A DNA stretch of 64,000 nt, from the NCBI GenBank assembly GCA_000827495.1, contig KN817543.1:62001-126000 (forward strand), given 5' to 3'. This DNA is from Hypholoma sublateritium FD-334 SS-4 (lineage: Eukaryota; Basidiomycota; Agaricomycetes; Agaricales; Strophariaceae). The translations under genes and the position numbers were made by a program. This document shows positions 11,801 through 24,446 of this stretch, in pieces. Position 1 is the first letter of the stretch; each line of letters starts with the position of its first letter. The notes beneath the pieces are model-generated. The model was given only the letters and a program-made list of their open reading frames with translations. It did no database searches and had not been told where the DNA came from.

Positions 11801-14064
11801 TGTTTTCGTGCAGTGTGGTAGGACCTGGTGTAGATTTTACAAGGTAGATATGTACTAATAGTACTTATTCACAAAGAAGTCACAAGAATTATAATTTATA
11901 GATAACCTATACAATAAGCTATATTGGTGAATTTTTCTCGTTCTCGGAGCCCATCATCCCATCCCGGCCGTGATAGATGATATGCCGCGATTTCCCGCGG
12001 TGCTCGTGTGGTGCCTGCGCCTCTCCGTGGCCTCCCACGTTGCGGCCGTGTTCCAAGAGACGACGCGGGCGAGAAGGTCGAAGTTTGATTACATCAATGA
12101 TTTCGCGGACACAGTCAGTTTTGCGAGCGTTAGCCTCCGAGCCGCTTGGCCTGTAAATGGATAGGTATCGATTCGCCCCGCCTGCGCGAGACCTCTTCGC
12201 ATTCACTCGATATAGAGAGCTGACATTTTGATAATGATACGCGCCTAAGGCCTTCCAACAGATCAAGGAGAGTGCATCCAACGCGCGTCCCGCGCGTGCC
12301 TTTGTCCACACATGGGCTTGCCTTCAAGATCTCTCCGAGTAGTTTTTTCGGGTAAAAGTCAGCACTCACGCTCAGAGAAATCCAACGGGAGTGATGCCCG
12401 CAGACATGCGCGGCATGAACTGGTAAATCCCAACTGCGCGATGAATATTGATGAGCGGTAGGCCCACGCAGACATGCCGCTCAAAGGAGATCTCGCGGAT
12501 GAACTCGCAGCGCACGCTGTGTATGCACGACAGGCGGGTTTCGCCCGTTCTTCCGTCGTTTGTATACAGAAAAAGGGCAAGGCGCCGGCGCCGGCGATCG
12601 AAAGGTAAATCAAGCTCGAAATTTTTGAAAAATAGCGCTTACGGTTTCGTTCTACAGTTTATCGTCAACCACGCGGTACCCATACGGACGCCCCGCGCTC
12701 TGCGCTCGTGTGCCATCCGCTGGGCTGTCCAAGCATCGGCGCAACCCTCGCGTGCGTCTGCGCTTGCGCACCGCGAGCCGGATCGACGGGCGCCGCACCG
12801 CGGTCTGTGCTCATACAAGGTGAGTCCGACGGCGTTGATTTCATGAAATATGTGCTTACCTGGCTCGGCAGCCATCTGCGTTGGCCTCCGATGCGCGCTA
12901 TGCCGTGGAAGATCAGAATCCAGCTCCGCGGACGGCGCTCACACGTCTGGAAGGTGCGAGAGCCCGCGCGCGTCGGCGGCGGCGAGTGTCTGGAATGCGC
13001 CAGGTCGCAGCTTGGTCGCAGCATTATCAAGTATGCACTATGTGTCGTGCCAAAAGGCTGCTGGGTGCGCCGTGCGGCAGTCTCACTGCAAGAAAAGACA
13101 ACAGTATGGGATACTTGCATGCGTGGTAGCTACTATACGTGACATATTATGTATGTATTTTATATACATTTTAGATACCCCGGCGCATCGAAACAGTGGC
13201 GCGGGATAAATAAGGGGAAATCGGGCCGGGATAATAGGTGCGTGTGGAGAAGGCGTAAGTATCGTGGAGGTGCTTCAAGTGCGCGTGTCTGCGCTTCATC
13301 TGTATTATACTTACTCATTGGCCACTCTTACATTCCGGCTTGTATTTTCGAGAGAATTCTTATATGCGCATAAGGTGCATGAGCGGCTGCGGTTGGCCGT
13401 GCTCGGCGCGCGCGCGAGGAAAGTAAGCGCGTCTGAAAAATGAAATTGACGCGTTGTTCGGTGGGGTACGTCACGTGACTGTCCGTTTTCTTCGTTTTGG
13501 GACCCTTCTTCCTTTTTACTCGCCTCAAATACATTTTTTGAGATTTTATTTAGTGATATTTCTGGCTTAAAGTGATAAAATATGAGTATGAGCAGCGAGA
13601 TGCGTCGCTAAATGCCCTGAATTTTCTAGCCTGAGTACTATAAAATGATGAGATAAGATGCTTAGATCACCATCATTGACTTACCCGAGCCACGTAGCTG
13701 GGTTGCAAAACTGAAATTGAACCCCGTAGCTCTCGTCTACCGTACATGGGTGGTATTATTTGTCACTTATTAGATTGCGTTGGATTAGCATGGGAGTAGG
13801 GAAGCTGTTTCCTCGTCAGTGATGGACGCGCAATGCGGCATTACACGGACGACTCGGGCCGACGGAGTTTGAACGAACTTATGCTGTGCACAGTTCGTTT
13901 TCTGATCACCCCTGCGCTCCCATTCTGTCCTCGCTAGTATTCAGCTACTCAAGTACTCAAGCTCAAGCGCTCAAGGCCGGATATATGGCCCTGGATCTGG
14001 CTCAAATTTTTCTCTATATTCAGACATCATCACACAAAAACTCTCGCTGCAATTGAACCAAGCG
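8891..14064. other. Long intergenic stretch, no supported gene
   Basis: The stretch holds short frames on both strands but none with a recognisable domain or a consistent exon chain. A GTAAGT...TAG pair around 10580-10640 follows an ATG at 10573 but opens into stops. GC-rich frames at 12450-13200 overlap on three frames and both strands, which is typical of non-coding sequence. No tRNA-like or rRNA-like structure was seen. Confidence 0.4.
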
Positions 14065-14480
14065 ATGAAGTGCATTGTAAAGCAAGCAGAGGGAGGTTAC
14101 ATGGGCGTGAAAAATCGAGTTTCTGCCATAATGTGAGTATAGTAACTCATTTTATTGTCTTTTCGTTGAACATTCTTTCTCCAATAGACAGTAAATATCC
14201 AGCGTACCGCTGCCTAGGTGCTTCAGGGAACAGCACACCTTTAACACTGTCGAGTAGCCTCTGGAATTATCGAGCACGGCGGTGTGCTGCCATGCGTACC
14301 GGAAAATACATGCTTATACCTCGTTCTCCGCACCCAGTAAGCTCTCCCAGCACAATGTCAAGCTGACTTTGCTTCAGGAAGATTTCCGGTGAGTATTTTG
14401 CTCGCCTATTACTTTTTCCTCCACTGACTGTCCATAGTCCCCTTGAACGTTCCACGTGCATTTTTTTTTGTCCCCGCTGA
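14065..14480 (+). CDS. Possible small four-exon gene, 88 aa, unknown
   Basis: Exons 14065-14132, 14192-14336, 14378-14388 and 14438-14480 join in phase through GT/AG introns to give 88 residues ending in TGA. The start MKCIVKQAEGGYMGVKNRV looks protein-like, but there is no recognisable domain. The third exon is only 11 bases and one intron is 41 bases, both unusually short, so the model may be a chance alignment of splice words. I do not recognise the product. Confidence 0.2.
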
Positions 14481-17400
14481 ATCCTCGTGCACTCACAAGA
14501 ACGTTTTTCTCCAGGACAGATGCGTTTATTTTCGGATGGATCCATCGACATCAGCGCCATGAGCATTTAATTCTTCACCCTTCACCATTCTTTTCATCCC
14601 TGTTACCTCTTCCCGATTCCCTGCTCTTTTTATGTCTATCATTATATGTGCACCCTTAAACTGAATCTGAAGACATTCTCTCTTCAGATTGTCACACTTT
14701 CTTCACGATAATGAATAACGATGGTTGTTAGAGTCTTCACTCCATCGTGTCAGATAGTCGAAGGTACAACTTCTTTGCTGAAATCGCAGTGATTTTGGAG
14801 ATCTGACGACCCACTATGTCCTTAGATGAAGCCAGTTACATTCCCACCCCGAATCAATGTTTACATTGAATGTTACTGTCAAAATTCGTGCGGCGTGAGG
14901 ATTCTGGTCTTCCAAAAGGAGTCATCCGAATTAGGTCGGGCCAACGTCGGACCTTGGAACCTCTCACTCGGTTTCATGACCCATAGGCGCTGCATTTTCC
15001 TCGATAGTCAACGCCAATACGCCCTCAACTCGCTAACGACGCAGAATGACCGAGACACGCGTGCCACCGGTCATTCCTAGTAATATATAGCAGTACAAGT
15101 TCGTCACTTCATGTCCACTCCGCAACAATTCAACGATTCATTGTTTTCTACTCAACCGCAGCTCCTATGTCGTACCGCAGCTCCTATGTCGTCGATCCAC
15201 AATGACAGCCAAGTTCCCGATCATCTGGCCCTCTGTACTTGCTTTCTTCGTCATGATCGCGCTGCCTCACCTTATTCCGCATTCGATCGATGCGATATGC
15301 AACAGATGCGCACATTCCTCGCTGCTCGGCGTAAGCGTAAGGGAGGACCTGATTGTGCAGGAGTACGACCTCGAAACTCACCGTGTCCGGAAGATAGGTT
15401 CACTCAAGAAGGTTGCGAATTGCCTTGGTCTCTGTGGTGGGGTTCTCCGGTGGATAGTGCGTTTTCTACTTCGCAGCACAATGCCTGTTTTCGAACTTCC
15501 GACTGATTTGATGCATTTTTATTCCTCCTCATAGCTGAATACATGGTGAATACATGGTGTCCTCTCGCGGGCACGACGGTGCGCTGAGCGTGGCGAGCGT
15601 CGGTATTTAGGAGAAATGGAGGTGGGCCTGCGGCGATCTGTCGAGGCGGCGAGGTGGAGCGCGATGACAGGTGGGGGGGGGGGCTGGGGGGGAGGGAGGA
15701 TGGCGGGGAGGGGGTGGGGTGGCGGCGGGATGGGACGGCGGCGACGAGAGGGAAGGCGGCGAGAGGGACGGCCGTGCGCGTCGAAGGGGATATTGAGGGC
15801 GACGCATGTGCGATGACCATGGGGACGGCGGCGAGTAAAATAAACATATAATATAAAAAGACTTACCGTTTATGGGGAGCGACGACCTCGCGAGACCTCG
15901 AAGAGACCTCCAAAGGTGGTTCATTTTAAAAATAGACCGGCTCAATTTATTTTTAGAGCGACCTCGAAGGACCTCCAGCCGCAGGGTGGCTGTTCTTTGT
16001 AAAATCCATAATTCCCGTGGATGTTTAGATAAAAAAAAAAGAAAAAATGGATTCTTATGTTTCCGAGGTCGAGGAACCCGAATCTGCCATCAAAACAATA
16101 TAATATTTTTTCACGCCACCCAGTGCAACGATTAGCCCCCTTCGTGTGGGGTGGTGGTGGCACGGAAATGCTTGCCGTGAGTGCATTCTTTCTCAGAGCG
16201 TGTTTGGAAGAGATGTTAGAATTGAGGCGGCTTATGGTGTAGTATTAGTAGACGCGGATGATGCAAGGCGCTTCCACATCGTGAGGTGTCGATGGCCACA
16301 TACATCGCTCTCCTACCTGCGCAGAACAAGTCCACAGGGTCCCGCTCACGATCCTAGAGAGAAAACAACGAGGAGATTTTCGGCTGCGCCAGACTATCAC
16401 CGGGCGCACATTGACACCTTGTAGACGGCGATGATGGCATGGGCAGGTAGCAGCACCGACGTTCTGTGGAAGGTGACAGCGCCTCTCGTGGGCGCCCCTG
16501 GGCGCGCTGACTGGGACTGCAGAATTAGAACAAACAAACAAACGAGCACATTTTTGAGAATAGGTAGAGTAAGCATACGTGACGATAGAATATAAAATAA
16601 AATATAGGTCAGTATTGATAACACAATTTCGAAGGAAGATACACACCTTGATTTCTCCTACTTGATTTCTGCGGCCCTCTCTAACAGCCTTGTGCGCATC
16701 GCATCGGAGGTGTGGTGGGAGGATTGTATGACCTGTCCTGGGGCAGCGCGGTGTTCGCGGGCATAAACCAGAGGTCAAAAATCAAGCTCAAGGTCGGTGC
16801 AGGGTGACATAAAAATGGAAGCATTTTGAATGAACACTGTTCGGCGAAGGCGAACTTTTCTCCCAGTAGAGCAGTAGATAAGATGCCCTCCGTCGGGCCA
16901 TCCCATTTTTGTCCATCTGGAAGAGCTTCCCTTGCCCAGCTTGCATAGAGAAAGAGACGCGGCGTGTTCATACAAAGGCCTTTCTCTCCTTCATCCGCAC
17001 ATAGCGTGTTCCGCGTCTTCAATACAGCGCGGCGGTGGCGGACGAAAGATGCTTATCATGGCCGCGTACGGCGTGAAGTTACTGTTCTCGGCAACGCGGC
17101 ACATCGAGAGGAACCACTCAAGTCTCATACCGGTTCATATTTGAATCAAATTCAACAATTCCACTCTTTTTTGATATACTGATTCTACTATTATATGAGG
17201 TCATAATATATATCTGTGCTGGCTAGGGTCCATAAATCAGCAGACAGCGTTTATTATGCCGTTCGATGATTTTGATCCGTATCTCACGTGACTTGATTGA
17301 TATGCGCCTATTCCGAATCTGAACAAGACCATCGGAGACTCTCACTTCGCATTCCAGGTGTCCAGGCGCGCACCACAGGTGTCAGCCGCCTTCTTGTGCG

Positions 17401-18704
17401 GGTGTCTTGAAAGCGTGTCATCGACGTCTGCCATTTTCCGTGCCTTCTTTTATGTACCTCATGCTGACTGCTCGTCGCGCATTGTCAACACAGTGTCCAC
17501 ACGCCACACCATTGCTGATGTCATGCTCGGAGTCAGCGACTGTGCGGTGCTCTTCTGCGCAGCGAGTACCGCTATTCCGCAGGTAATTATAACACATGTA
17601 TCCAGGGATCACTGGTGCGCACACTGCCTGTTGATGTGCCCAGCTCACAGAGTGCATGGGTGGCGATCATCGACTACGCTACCGTGGACCGCTGCCACGC
17701 GTCAGCGGCTGCCACTTGACCGTGGTAAAATTATACTTCGAAAATACCATAAATTAGGCACGCACCGCAACAAACGGCACTGCGCACCGACCATTCCCGC
17801 AGATAAATCGTGCTTTCCATTAATTTTAGTTGCAACCTCGCTTTGACCAGCGGGGGTACGTCCAACAGCACGTCCACGGCTCCCCGACGTGTGTTATAAC
17901 GCGCGCGCATGTCCCGCCGACGAGCGCCCGCGTGCGGTCGGCCTGACTCACCGCGCGAGATGTCGGCAGGGTGGGTACCAGAGACGACGAAGGCACAGAT
18001 GCAGCAACCGCAGTGTCCACGGACGTGCGTGCCGTGCGTGAGGTGTGCGTGCCCCTTGATGATGCGCGACCGATTCCGGGATGTCCGCAGGCGAGCGCCC
18101 GCGTGCGGTCCGCCTGCCCCTCGACGAGGCCTAAGCTCTTCATGAGCTCGCTTGATTCTAAATAGGGTGAATAATAATAATAAAATCTCCTCTGGCAGGT
18201 CTTCAAGCGCGCCTATCAAGCGCATATTCATGTGAAATCACCATTAATCAAAAATTGCCAAGACTCAGATTGTACAGGACTGAATCAATGCAGAGAGGTA
18301 AATTCATCATTAGTTAAAGATTTAATAAATTGTAGACAATTAAAAAGGTTGTAGAATATGAGAAAGAGGGCTCAATGGTGAGCAAGCAATTTTTTCGCCG
18401 CCTGCGGCGCGCCCGTATTGAATTTCGACCCCATTGGGACTTGACCTAGGGTTTCGTGGGGTCACGGACAATGTCACAACTTTTTGTGATGCGCCTGCGG
18501 CTTCTCGACTAAGTGTCGTCGAATTTTCTCGAAAATCAAGGACAACAAGGTTCAGTGGTGCGAAAATATGCAGCAATGCACTGTTTTCCATTCAATTCTC
18601 AAAAGTTCTCCGATTTTTCAATAATTGGCGCTGCAACTCATTGTACTTGAATTTTTTGTACGATCAAATTGCGCCTATGCAAGTCTTTATGGGACAGCCA
18701 GGAA
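14481..18704. other. Intergenic, no supported gene
   Basis: A 110-codon frame at 15202-15534 (+) begins with a hydrophobic segment (FPIIWPSVLAFFVMIALP) but has no other support. G-rich sequence at 15660-15770 gives long Pro/Arg frames on the opposite strand that are compositional. Between 17910 and 18130 a short GC-rich word (GAGCGCCCGCGTGCGGTC) appears twice, about 170 bases apart. Nothing else was recognised. Confidence 0.35.
15155..15192. repeat. 19-bp tandem duplication, two copies
   Basis: The 19-base unit ACCGCAGCTCCTATGTCGT occurs twice head to tail. Confidence 0.85.
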
Positions 18705-18723
18705 ACCCGTGCTAAGCACGGGT
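18705..18723. repeat. Perfect 9-bp palindrome, possible Helitron-type hairpin
   Basis: ACCCGTGCT and AGCACGGGT are perfect reverse complements around a single base. Helitron 3' ends typically carry a GC-rich hairpin of this size shortly before a CTRR terminus, and CCCGTGC...GCACGGG stems are common in plant Helitrons. On the minus strand CTGG follows the stem within a few bases. No Rep/helicase gene is nearby and no 5' end was identified, so the assignment is tentative. Confidence 0.35.
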
Positions 18724-19106
18724 CACTTGCTCGTCGCAAAACGATCGCGAACTCTTTTATTTATCTTGCTTCTACGTATTCACCCAATATTCACCTTTTA
18801 CTGAGCTCGGAGTAAAATCGTAGAAAAATATTGTTTCACTGTCCAGGTGCTTCGAAAACGAAAAAAAACACAGAGCTCCCGACGTACGAATTAATGATGT
18901 CCCCGGAAATCCCGGCCCGATCTCCGGTTCTGTTCAATTCATTTATTCGATATATTCGCACGTGTTGAATGCGGCAGCGAACTAGATGATTATCTGACAC
19001 GATCCACCCTTCATCGAGTCACTTTTTGTGGTGATCACCAGCACACAAACTGCCTTCTAAAGCCACATTTGCGAAGCTCAAGGCGAAGGAGACGGCCGCG
19101 GGCGCG
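18724..19106. other. Sequence between hairpin and GCN1-like start, nothing recognised
   Basis: No motif that I can support. It would contain the promoter if the GCN1-like copy were transcribed from its own start. Confidence 0.3.
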
Positions 19107-21675
19107 ATGAGCTCGTCCGAGATCCAGTCTTGGATCGCCAGCGCCAGCGTGGGCGAGCCTTCCAGCGGCGACGAAGGGCACATCTGGCAGCGCGAGCGCG
19201 TCCTGGCCGACTGGACATGGGCTCTCGAGCATGCCCAGAACGTCTTATTGCACGAGAGAGCGAAGGAGCGTATACGATTTCTCAAAGACGAGCTCCTTTC
19301 CCTCGCGCGCCACAGCGGTATGTGCCTCATGCCATTGGCGTGTGCTCATCGCTGATAACTTTACAGAGCTCTCGATGGCGCAGATAATGATAATGGATGT
19401 TTTTAAGCTACCTACACTTACCTACCCGAAATACGCGGATTCGGCGTCGCAGGATGCGGTGGAGATCATAGGCAGAGAGTTGGTACGGCGCGACGAGTTG
19501 CGCGGGACACCTGGCGGAGCGCAAGACGAAGTGCGATTCGGCGTTGCAGAGCAGATTATCGGCTGGCTTGCGAACGAGATTGGCCGTCTGGCACGGCGCG
19601 GGAACGCAGAGTATGTTGCGCTTTCTCTCCTTAGTTATACCTACTGACATCCGCACGCAGCGCNTACGCTCCTGGAGACCTGTTCGTGTTGCTCAGTTGG
19701 GCATGCGGNTTATACACTGTATGTGCGAAGCACGATCCACATTTCATGGCGTCGAACCCGTCTCGTGCCCTTGTCGGTTCGCTTGCTCTAGTACTCGACA
19801 TGGTGCAGGAGTCGTCGAAAGCGAAGCCGTCTCTAAAGAAAGGCGNCGTTGTCCGTGTACGAAGGGCTTTCCGTTCCGCCGGGNAACTTGTCCCGGACGT
19901 GATTGCTACGCTCCTATCGATTGCAAAGGCGCACCCGACCCCAGGACGGATGATTGAGTTACTCGGNGTCGCGGTGAGCGTTCTCACCCGCCTCAAAAAC
20001 GTCCAGGAGGAGCCAATTTCACGACTTTCTCAAGAGTACAAGGTATGAATTTATTGTTCAATTCTTGGATCTGACTGAAGAAGCNTTCTAGGACGGAATC
20101 ATTTCCCTCCATGGATCCGTCATCCTCATGGCAAAAAGCTCTCTTCCGGAGCACACATTGGTGCGTTATTTTGTGGACATTAACAGNTGCACCTCCTCAG
20201 CTCGTGTAGATCGCTTTGAATGATTTCATTGCTATCTTTATTTCTGTCGACGACTTTACGAACACGATTGCACCGACGATTGAAAAAGCTTTGCTACGCT
20301 CTCCCGAATACTCACTCGCAGCTGTCTCCCATTTTTTTTCTGCATACGCCCACCCAGTCCCGCTGGATGCCTTCCAACGCCTCCTTGCCCAGATCATTAG
20401 CAGTGCAAAGTCAGCTAATCCCACCGTCCGTGCGAATTCGGTGGCACTCTTCAAAGTGCTCATCGAGCGTCACGACTCCACAGGCACCAATAACCTAGCC
20501 TGCGCTGCNGTTTCAGAGCTCGTGAACCTCCCCAAGACAGGAAAATCTGCAGGGCCGGACCACCGCATCGCGCTCTACACTATGCTTGCCACGCTCGCGC
20601 CCGCGCCAGGCGTCTCCTTACCCGTCGTTCAGGCCATCACTCTACTCGTGTCGAAAGAGCCCCATGACNGAGCTGCCGCGCTCCTCGCGGGGACGCTAGC
20701 CCCGCACNTTGCGTACCTGCTCCGCACGCAGGACGGCGCGCTACCCACNGAGGCAGTGGCCCTCATCGCGAAGGACATGGCAAGCTCGAAGCCGACGGTC
20801 CGCCGCGCGTTCGTAGGCTTGGCGGGAGCAGTATTCCTCAATGACGGCGGCGTACTGGAGAACCCGGGCGGCGTGACGTTAGGGCGAGCGCTCCTCGGCT
20901 CGTTCGAGGCGTGTCTCAAGACTGTTACGGTCAATCCATTGGGTGCAAGCGGCGGGCCATACGAAGGATACGTCGCACTTGCAGTTCTGCTAGGCCCGTT
21001 TGCGCGGAGCAAGTTGTTCGGTTCGTGCTTCTATTACTGTATGTCCTGGTGCGATGCTAATCTACACTGGACACGCAGATACACCAATAGCGTTGAGTGC
21101 AGCGGTAGTTGGAGTTACGGCGGGTGGTACAAAACAGTCGTTCCTGCTGTGGGATAAGGTGTACCACAAGCTTACCCACGAGGACGATGAACGATGGCTT
21201 CTGCATGCAGCGGACGCTGCGCTGGAGTACTTTTCTCACTGCTCAAAGCCTTGACCGATCGGATCCTTGGCAAGCTCGCCTTGCAACCGCGACGACATTC
21301 GAGCTTTTGGCACCGTCGTTCACCGAACATCAACTTGAGCCGTTCTTTTCCTTCCTCATCGACGACCAAGCGCTGGGCGACCGCATATCCGACGTACGCC
21401 GCGGGATGCTTTCCGCTGGTACCACCGTCATCGACCTGCCCGGTGCAAATAGGCTGGCCGCCCTCATTGAAGTCTTCGACACCCGTCTCGGGAACTCGAG
21501 TGCGTCGTCTCGCCATCTTGAAGCCTCGGATGCGCGGATCCCTTCTATCGTTGACCAATCGTTGACAGGCTCGTGGAAGCCCTGAAAACACCCGCAGAGC
21601 AAGTGCAAATCGCGGTGTCCGAGTGTCTGTCACCGCTTGTACATACATGTTTACTGATCTGGGAAATGCATGGGA
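19107..21675 (+). pseudogene. GCN1: GCN1 (translational activator) copy, truncated and internally deleted
   Basis: GCN1 is a very large HEAT-repeat protein (about 2,600 residues) that binds ribosomes and activates the Gcn2 kinase in amino-acid starvation. Exons 19107-19317, 19367-19610, 19661-20042, 20092-20160, 20210-21020 and 21079 onward join in phase and read through family-typical segments such as LTLTYPKYADSAS, ELVRRDELRG, APGDLFVLLSW, EKALLRSPEYSL, GPDHRIALYTML and LLWDKVYHKL. At about 21240 the frame (ALEYFS) jumps to a part that lies hundreds of residues further on in the family (ARLATATTFELLAPSF, DVRRGMLSAGTTVIDL), then to VEALKTPAEQVQIAVSECL in yet another frame, and stops. The HEAT C-terminus and the Gcn2-binding region are absent. 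Single Ns in the exons do not change the frame. The 5' part could still be expressed as a fragment. Confidence 0.85.
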
Positions 21676-21735
21676 CATATTTTCTGAACACGTGACCTCT
21701 GTTCAAGTTGGTTCTCCGGGATCCCTGTGCAGGTT

Positions 21736-22260
21736 ACGACTCTTCCTCTACGATCCATACCTGCAGTTTGTTGTGATCCGGCAAACATGGTACTTACTCT
21801 GAGCTTCCCATTGGGATTTTCAAGTAGTGGGGAGAGGCCAGAGCGTCAGCTTCTCGAACATATCGCATGTCTGTAACTTGCAAGTCGCTGTAATCCAGCG
21901 GCTGTGGTGCTCAAGCATTCCTATGGGGTGCTTAGCGACAGTAATGCGTGTTCGAGTTGCTTTGAAATGAGGGATACATTTTGCATGCCTACAACCTGCA
22001 AGTCGCTGTAATCCAGCGGCTGTGGTGCTCAAGCATTCCTATGGGGTGCTTAGCGGGCGTGTTTGAGTCGCTTTCAAAAGGGATGTCGGCCACACAGGCA
22101 GTGGTGAATCTTGTGTTTACGAGCTGGTGGGATTTCGTGGTGTCTGCTCAGAATGACAACGCAGGTACGTCCCTCTCCCTCTTGTAATACACATACATCA
22201 ATGCCACCTCCTATTTGCAGTCAGCACCTTGCTCTCGTCCGGATCGGCATCCGCACACAT
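21736..22260. repeat. Segmental duplicate (copy 1) with an internal 118-bp tandem repeat
   Basis: This segment recurs at 58709-59230 in the same orientation. Each copy contains two units spaced 118 bases apart, carrying GCTGTGGTGCTCAAGCATTC. Downstream of the units, both copies contain a GGTGGGATTT segment, an intron-like GGTA(C/T)GT...CAG, and TCGTCCGGATC. The two loci differ by scattered substitutions, so the duplication is not very recent. Confidence 0.8.
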
Positions 22261-23980
22261 TTTAGCTGTCCAGCTCCCAACCAGAATATCCTACCCTACA
22301 TACGGTGACATACCCCTCGGCGGTGACGAGCCGCTGCATCAGCTCTCATCAGCGATCACCACAGGGCACCCTGCGCCTGCATAAGGTCCGTAGGCCTGGA
22401 GTATGGCCGCGCCCATTCGCAATGGGAACCAGGCGCTGGAATATGCGATCGAGGACGTGATCGCACACGCATGGATCCTGGGCATCGACGTCTGCCCCAA
22501 GATGGCCAACACGAAGTGCGTCAGCATGAACACGTTGGGCGCTGCGTACCTTGGGACTGGCATGGCTGCCGCTTCCGTGAGTCATTCAGAGTCTGTGCAC
22601 ACCGCAGCGTCATCCCGCATGCTGACCTATCGTCTGGCTAGCCCACCGTCATTCAGTACCTGCCAAAATCATTGACTCGGATAGCATAGACCCCCGTTGG
22701 CGCAGCAAGCCCTTTCGAAGAATGTCTGTCAGGGACAACACACCCTCCGTGCCATATTGCCATGTCTTCGGTGGCGCCAGTCGGGAGCCCGTTCATGCTC
22801 ATGCGTGCTTCATGTTCAGTATGTGCCTCTCTTTCTGTGTTTCTGTGGTAATCTGAAGTGAATTGTATAGGTAATCTCATTGCAGAAATGATCCGCATGG
22901 CTGCGTTGACGTCCTTGGGCGCTTATTTTCGCGCTTAGGCCAACCGAACTCGCTCCACTCGAGTGGGAGGAGGTAAAACATGCCACAACACATGCTCTAC
23001 GCGAGGTGCACAGCCTGCGTCTATATCTTCCCTGCCCTTTCTGACCTAGCTACCCTTCCAGTTGTTGACCTTGATTCTGTGCCGAATCCTATTTTACAGG
23101 CAGTTCCCATGGCTTCCATTCCACTTTTCCTTGCCCCGGACAATGTCCCGCTGGGCATCGCCGCCCTATCCTCCCTTCTGCGCGCGACACGTCTGTTCGC
23201 ACTACGCGGCACGGCATGTCGCACCCAGGTCATGAGGCAGAGTGTCGGGCCCTCGGCGCACGGTCCGGTCATGCGATGTATTAGTTCATCTGGAACCTCC
23301 CGTGGCAACGCGGTCTTGAGCCATCACACGCCACCGTCCATGATGATCGACGATCGCCAACAACGAGAGGGTGCAGAATATACCCCATTGTACTTGACGC
23401 CGACATCGTGCCCCCACCGTCCGTTATCGCCTTCCAACAACCCGCCGCCGCTGTGTCTCCCAGTCGGCGGTCGACCACTGGCGATCGGGACATCCATTTC
23501 GCCCCCCCCCCTCAGCCTCTCTTGACGCCGCCACACCGCATATCGACCAACATCACGGCTCGCGGTCCCACATCATTCACCGATACTCGAGGGGTTCTCA
23601 GAACCTCTCTTGACGCCGCCGCATCGCATACCAAGCGACAACGGCTGTTCCACACCCCCCAGGCCACTCTCGATGCCGCTACATGTTCCTCTCGACTTTG
23701 CCAGCATGCCCCGCTGTCCCAAATCGATCTCCAACAGCTGAGGGGTGGATTCTGCACCCCCAGCGCCTCTCGAGGCTGCCACATACGGATGGGGCGATGT
23801 CGGAGCAGCGGAGCGCAAGACCGCGGCAGCTACGCACGCGCGCCCAGGCGCACCGCAGAACATTGTCCGGTCCGCGCCAGATCCGCGGCGCGCTGACGGC
23901 TCGCATTCGGAGCATGCGAGAAATGGCTATCGGGGCTTGCGTATCCGGGTACGCCGGTCGGTGGTCGAATGCGTATGCGT
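22261..23980. other. Gene debris and a degenerate Pro-rich repeat, no supported gene
   Basis: Frames on the plus strand at 22403-22675 and 22980-23525 have some protein character but no domain. Between about 23510 and 23790 a motif close to CTCTTGACGCCGCCACA recurs four times with 60-100 base spacing, giving degenerate Leu/Thr/Pro-rich repeats. I take the region as decayed coding sequence of unknown origin. Confidence 0.35.
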
Positions 23981-24350
23981 GGTCCACCGGACTCTCCTTC
24001 AGAAGCTGGACACCGATTCGATGGCCGTGAACCCATCGCGCATATGCTGCACCTCACCCATGATGAGGTGATGACGCTGCGACGGGGCGAGTGGTATCCT
24101 GAGCAGGTATGTGCATCTGTTTCCCCTGCTGCCACTCCAAAATCGCATCTCAGCAAACAATGCCGCAGACATCCCCGGCGCCACCGGAGCCCACGTTTTA
24201 CCCCTGGAACGGGGCTCTGCAAATGCTGGAGGCGCGTCACTGCAGGCCTACGCGCAAGCNGCAAAGCGCTCGACGCGTCCTTTCTGGCGCTGTTTGGCGT
24301 CCTCTATACGAGGATGNGGCTCGTGCTCACCGAGCATGCAAGTACAGTAG
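23981..24350 (+). pseudogene. Fragment of a conserved unknown gene, frameshifted
   Basis: I do not recognise the function. The plus strand reads AHMLHLTHDEVMTLRRGEWY, then an intron-like GTATGT...CCGCAG (24105-24168). After it, two different frames must be combined to follow the protein-like text (GGASLQAYAQ and then KALDASFLALFGVLYTRM), which implies at least one small deletion near 24260. Two single Ns (24260 and 24317) fall in this stretch. It is probably the end of a broken gene. Confidence 0.4.
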
Positions 24351-24446
24351 GGCAGCAGATATGCTTAACGTAAAAAATAATATATTTTCTATTGGTATAT
24401 ACACGAGCACCGAAAATTGAGATGGGTGTAAGTAGGTACTAAGACA

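Noticed and set aside
12448..13209. Several overlapping frames of 120-150 codons on both strands
   Set aside because: Three frames and both strands are open at once, which indicates base composition and not a gene.
15404..15945. Pro/Ser-rich minus-strand frames of 112-147 codons
   Set aside because: They arise from a G-rich plus-strand stretch (15660-15770). Composition explains the lack of stops.
16245..17022. Minus-strand frames of 177 and 113 codons
   Set aside because: No domain, no consistent splice chain, Cys/Arg/Pro-rich text typical of chance.
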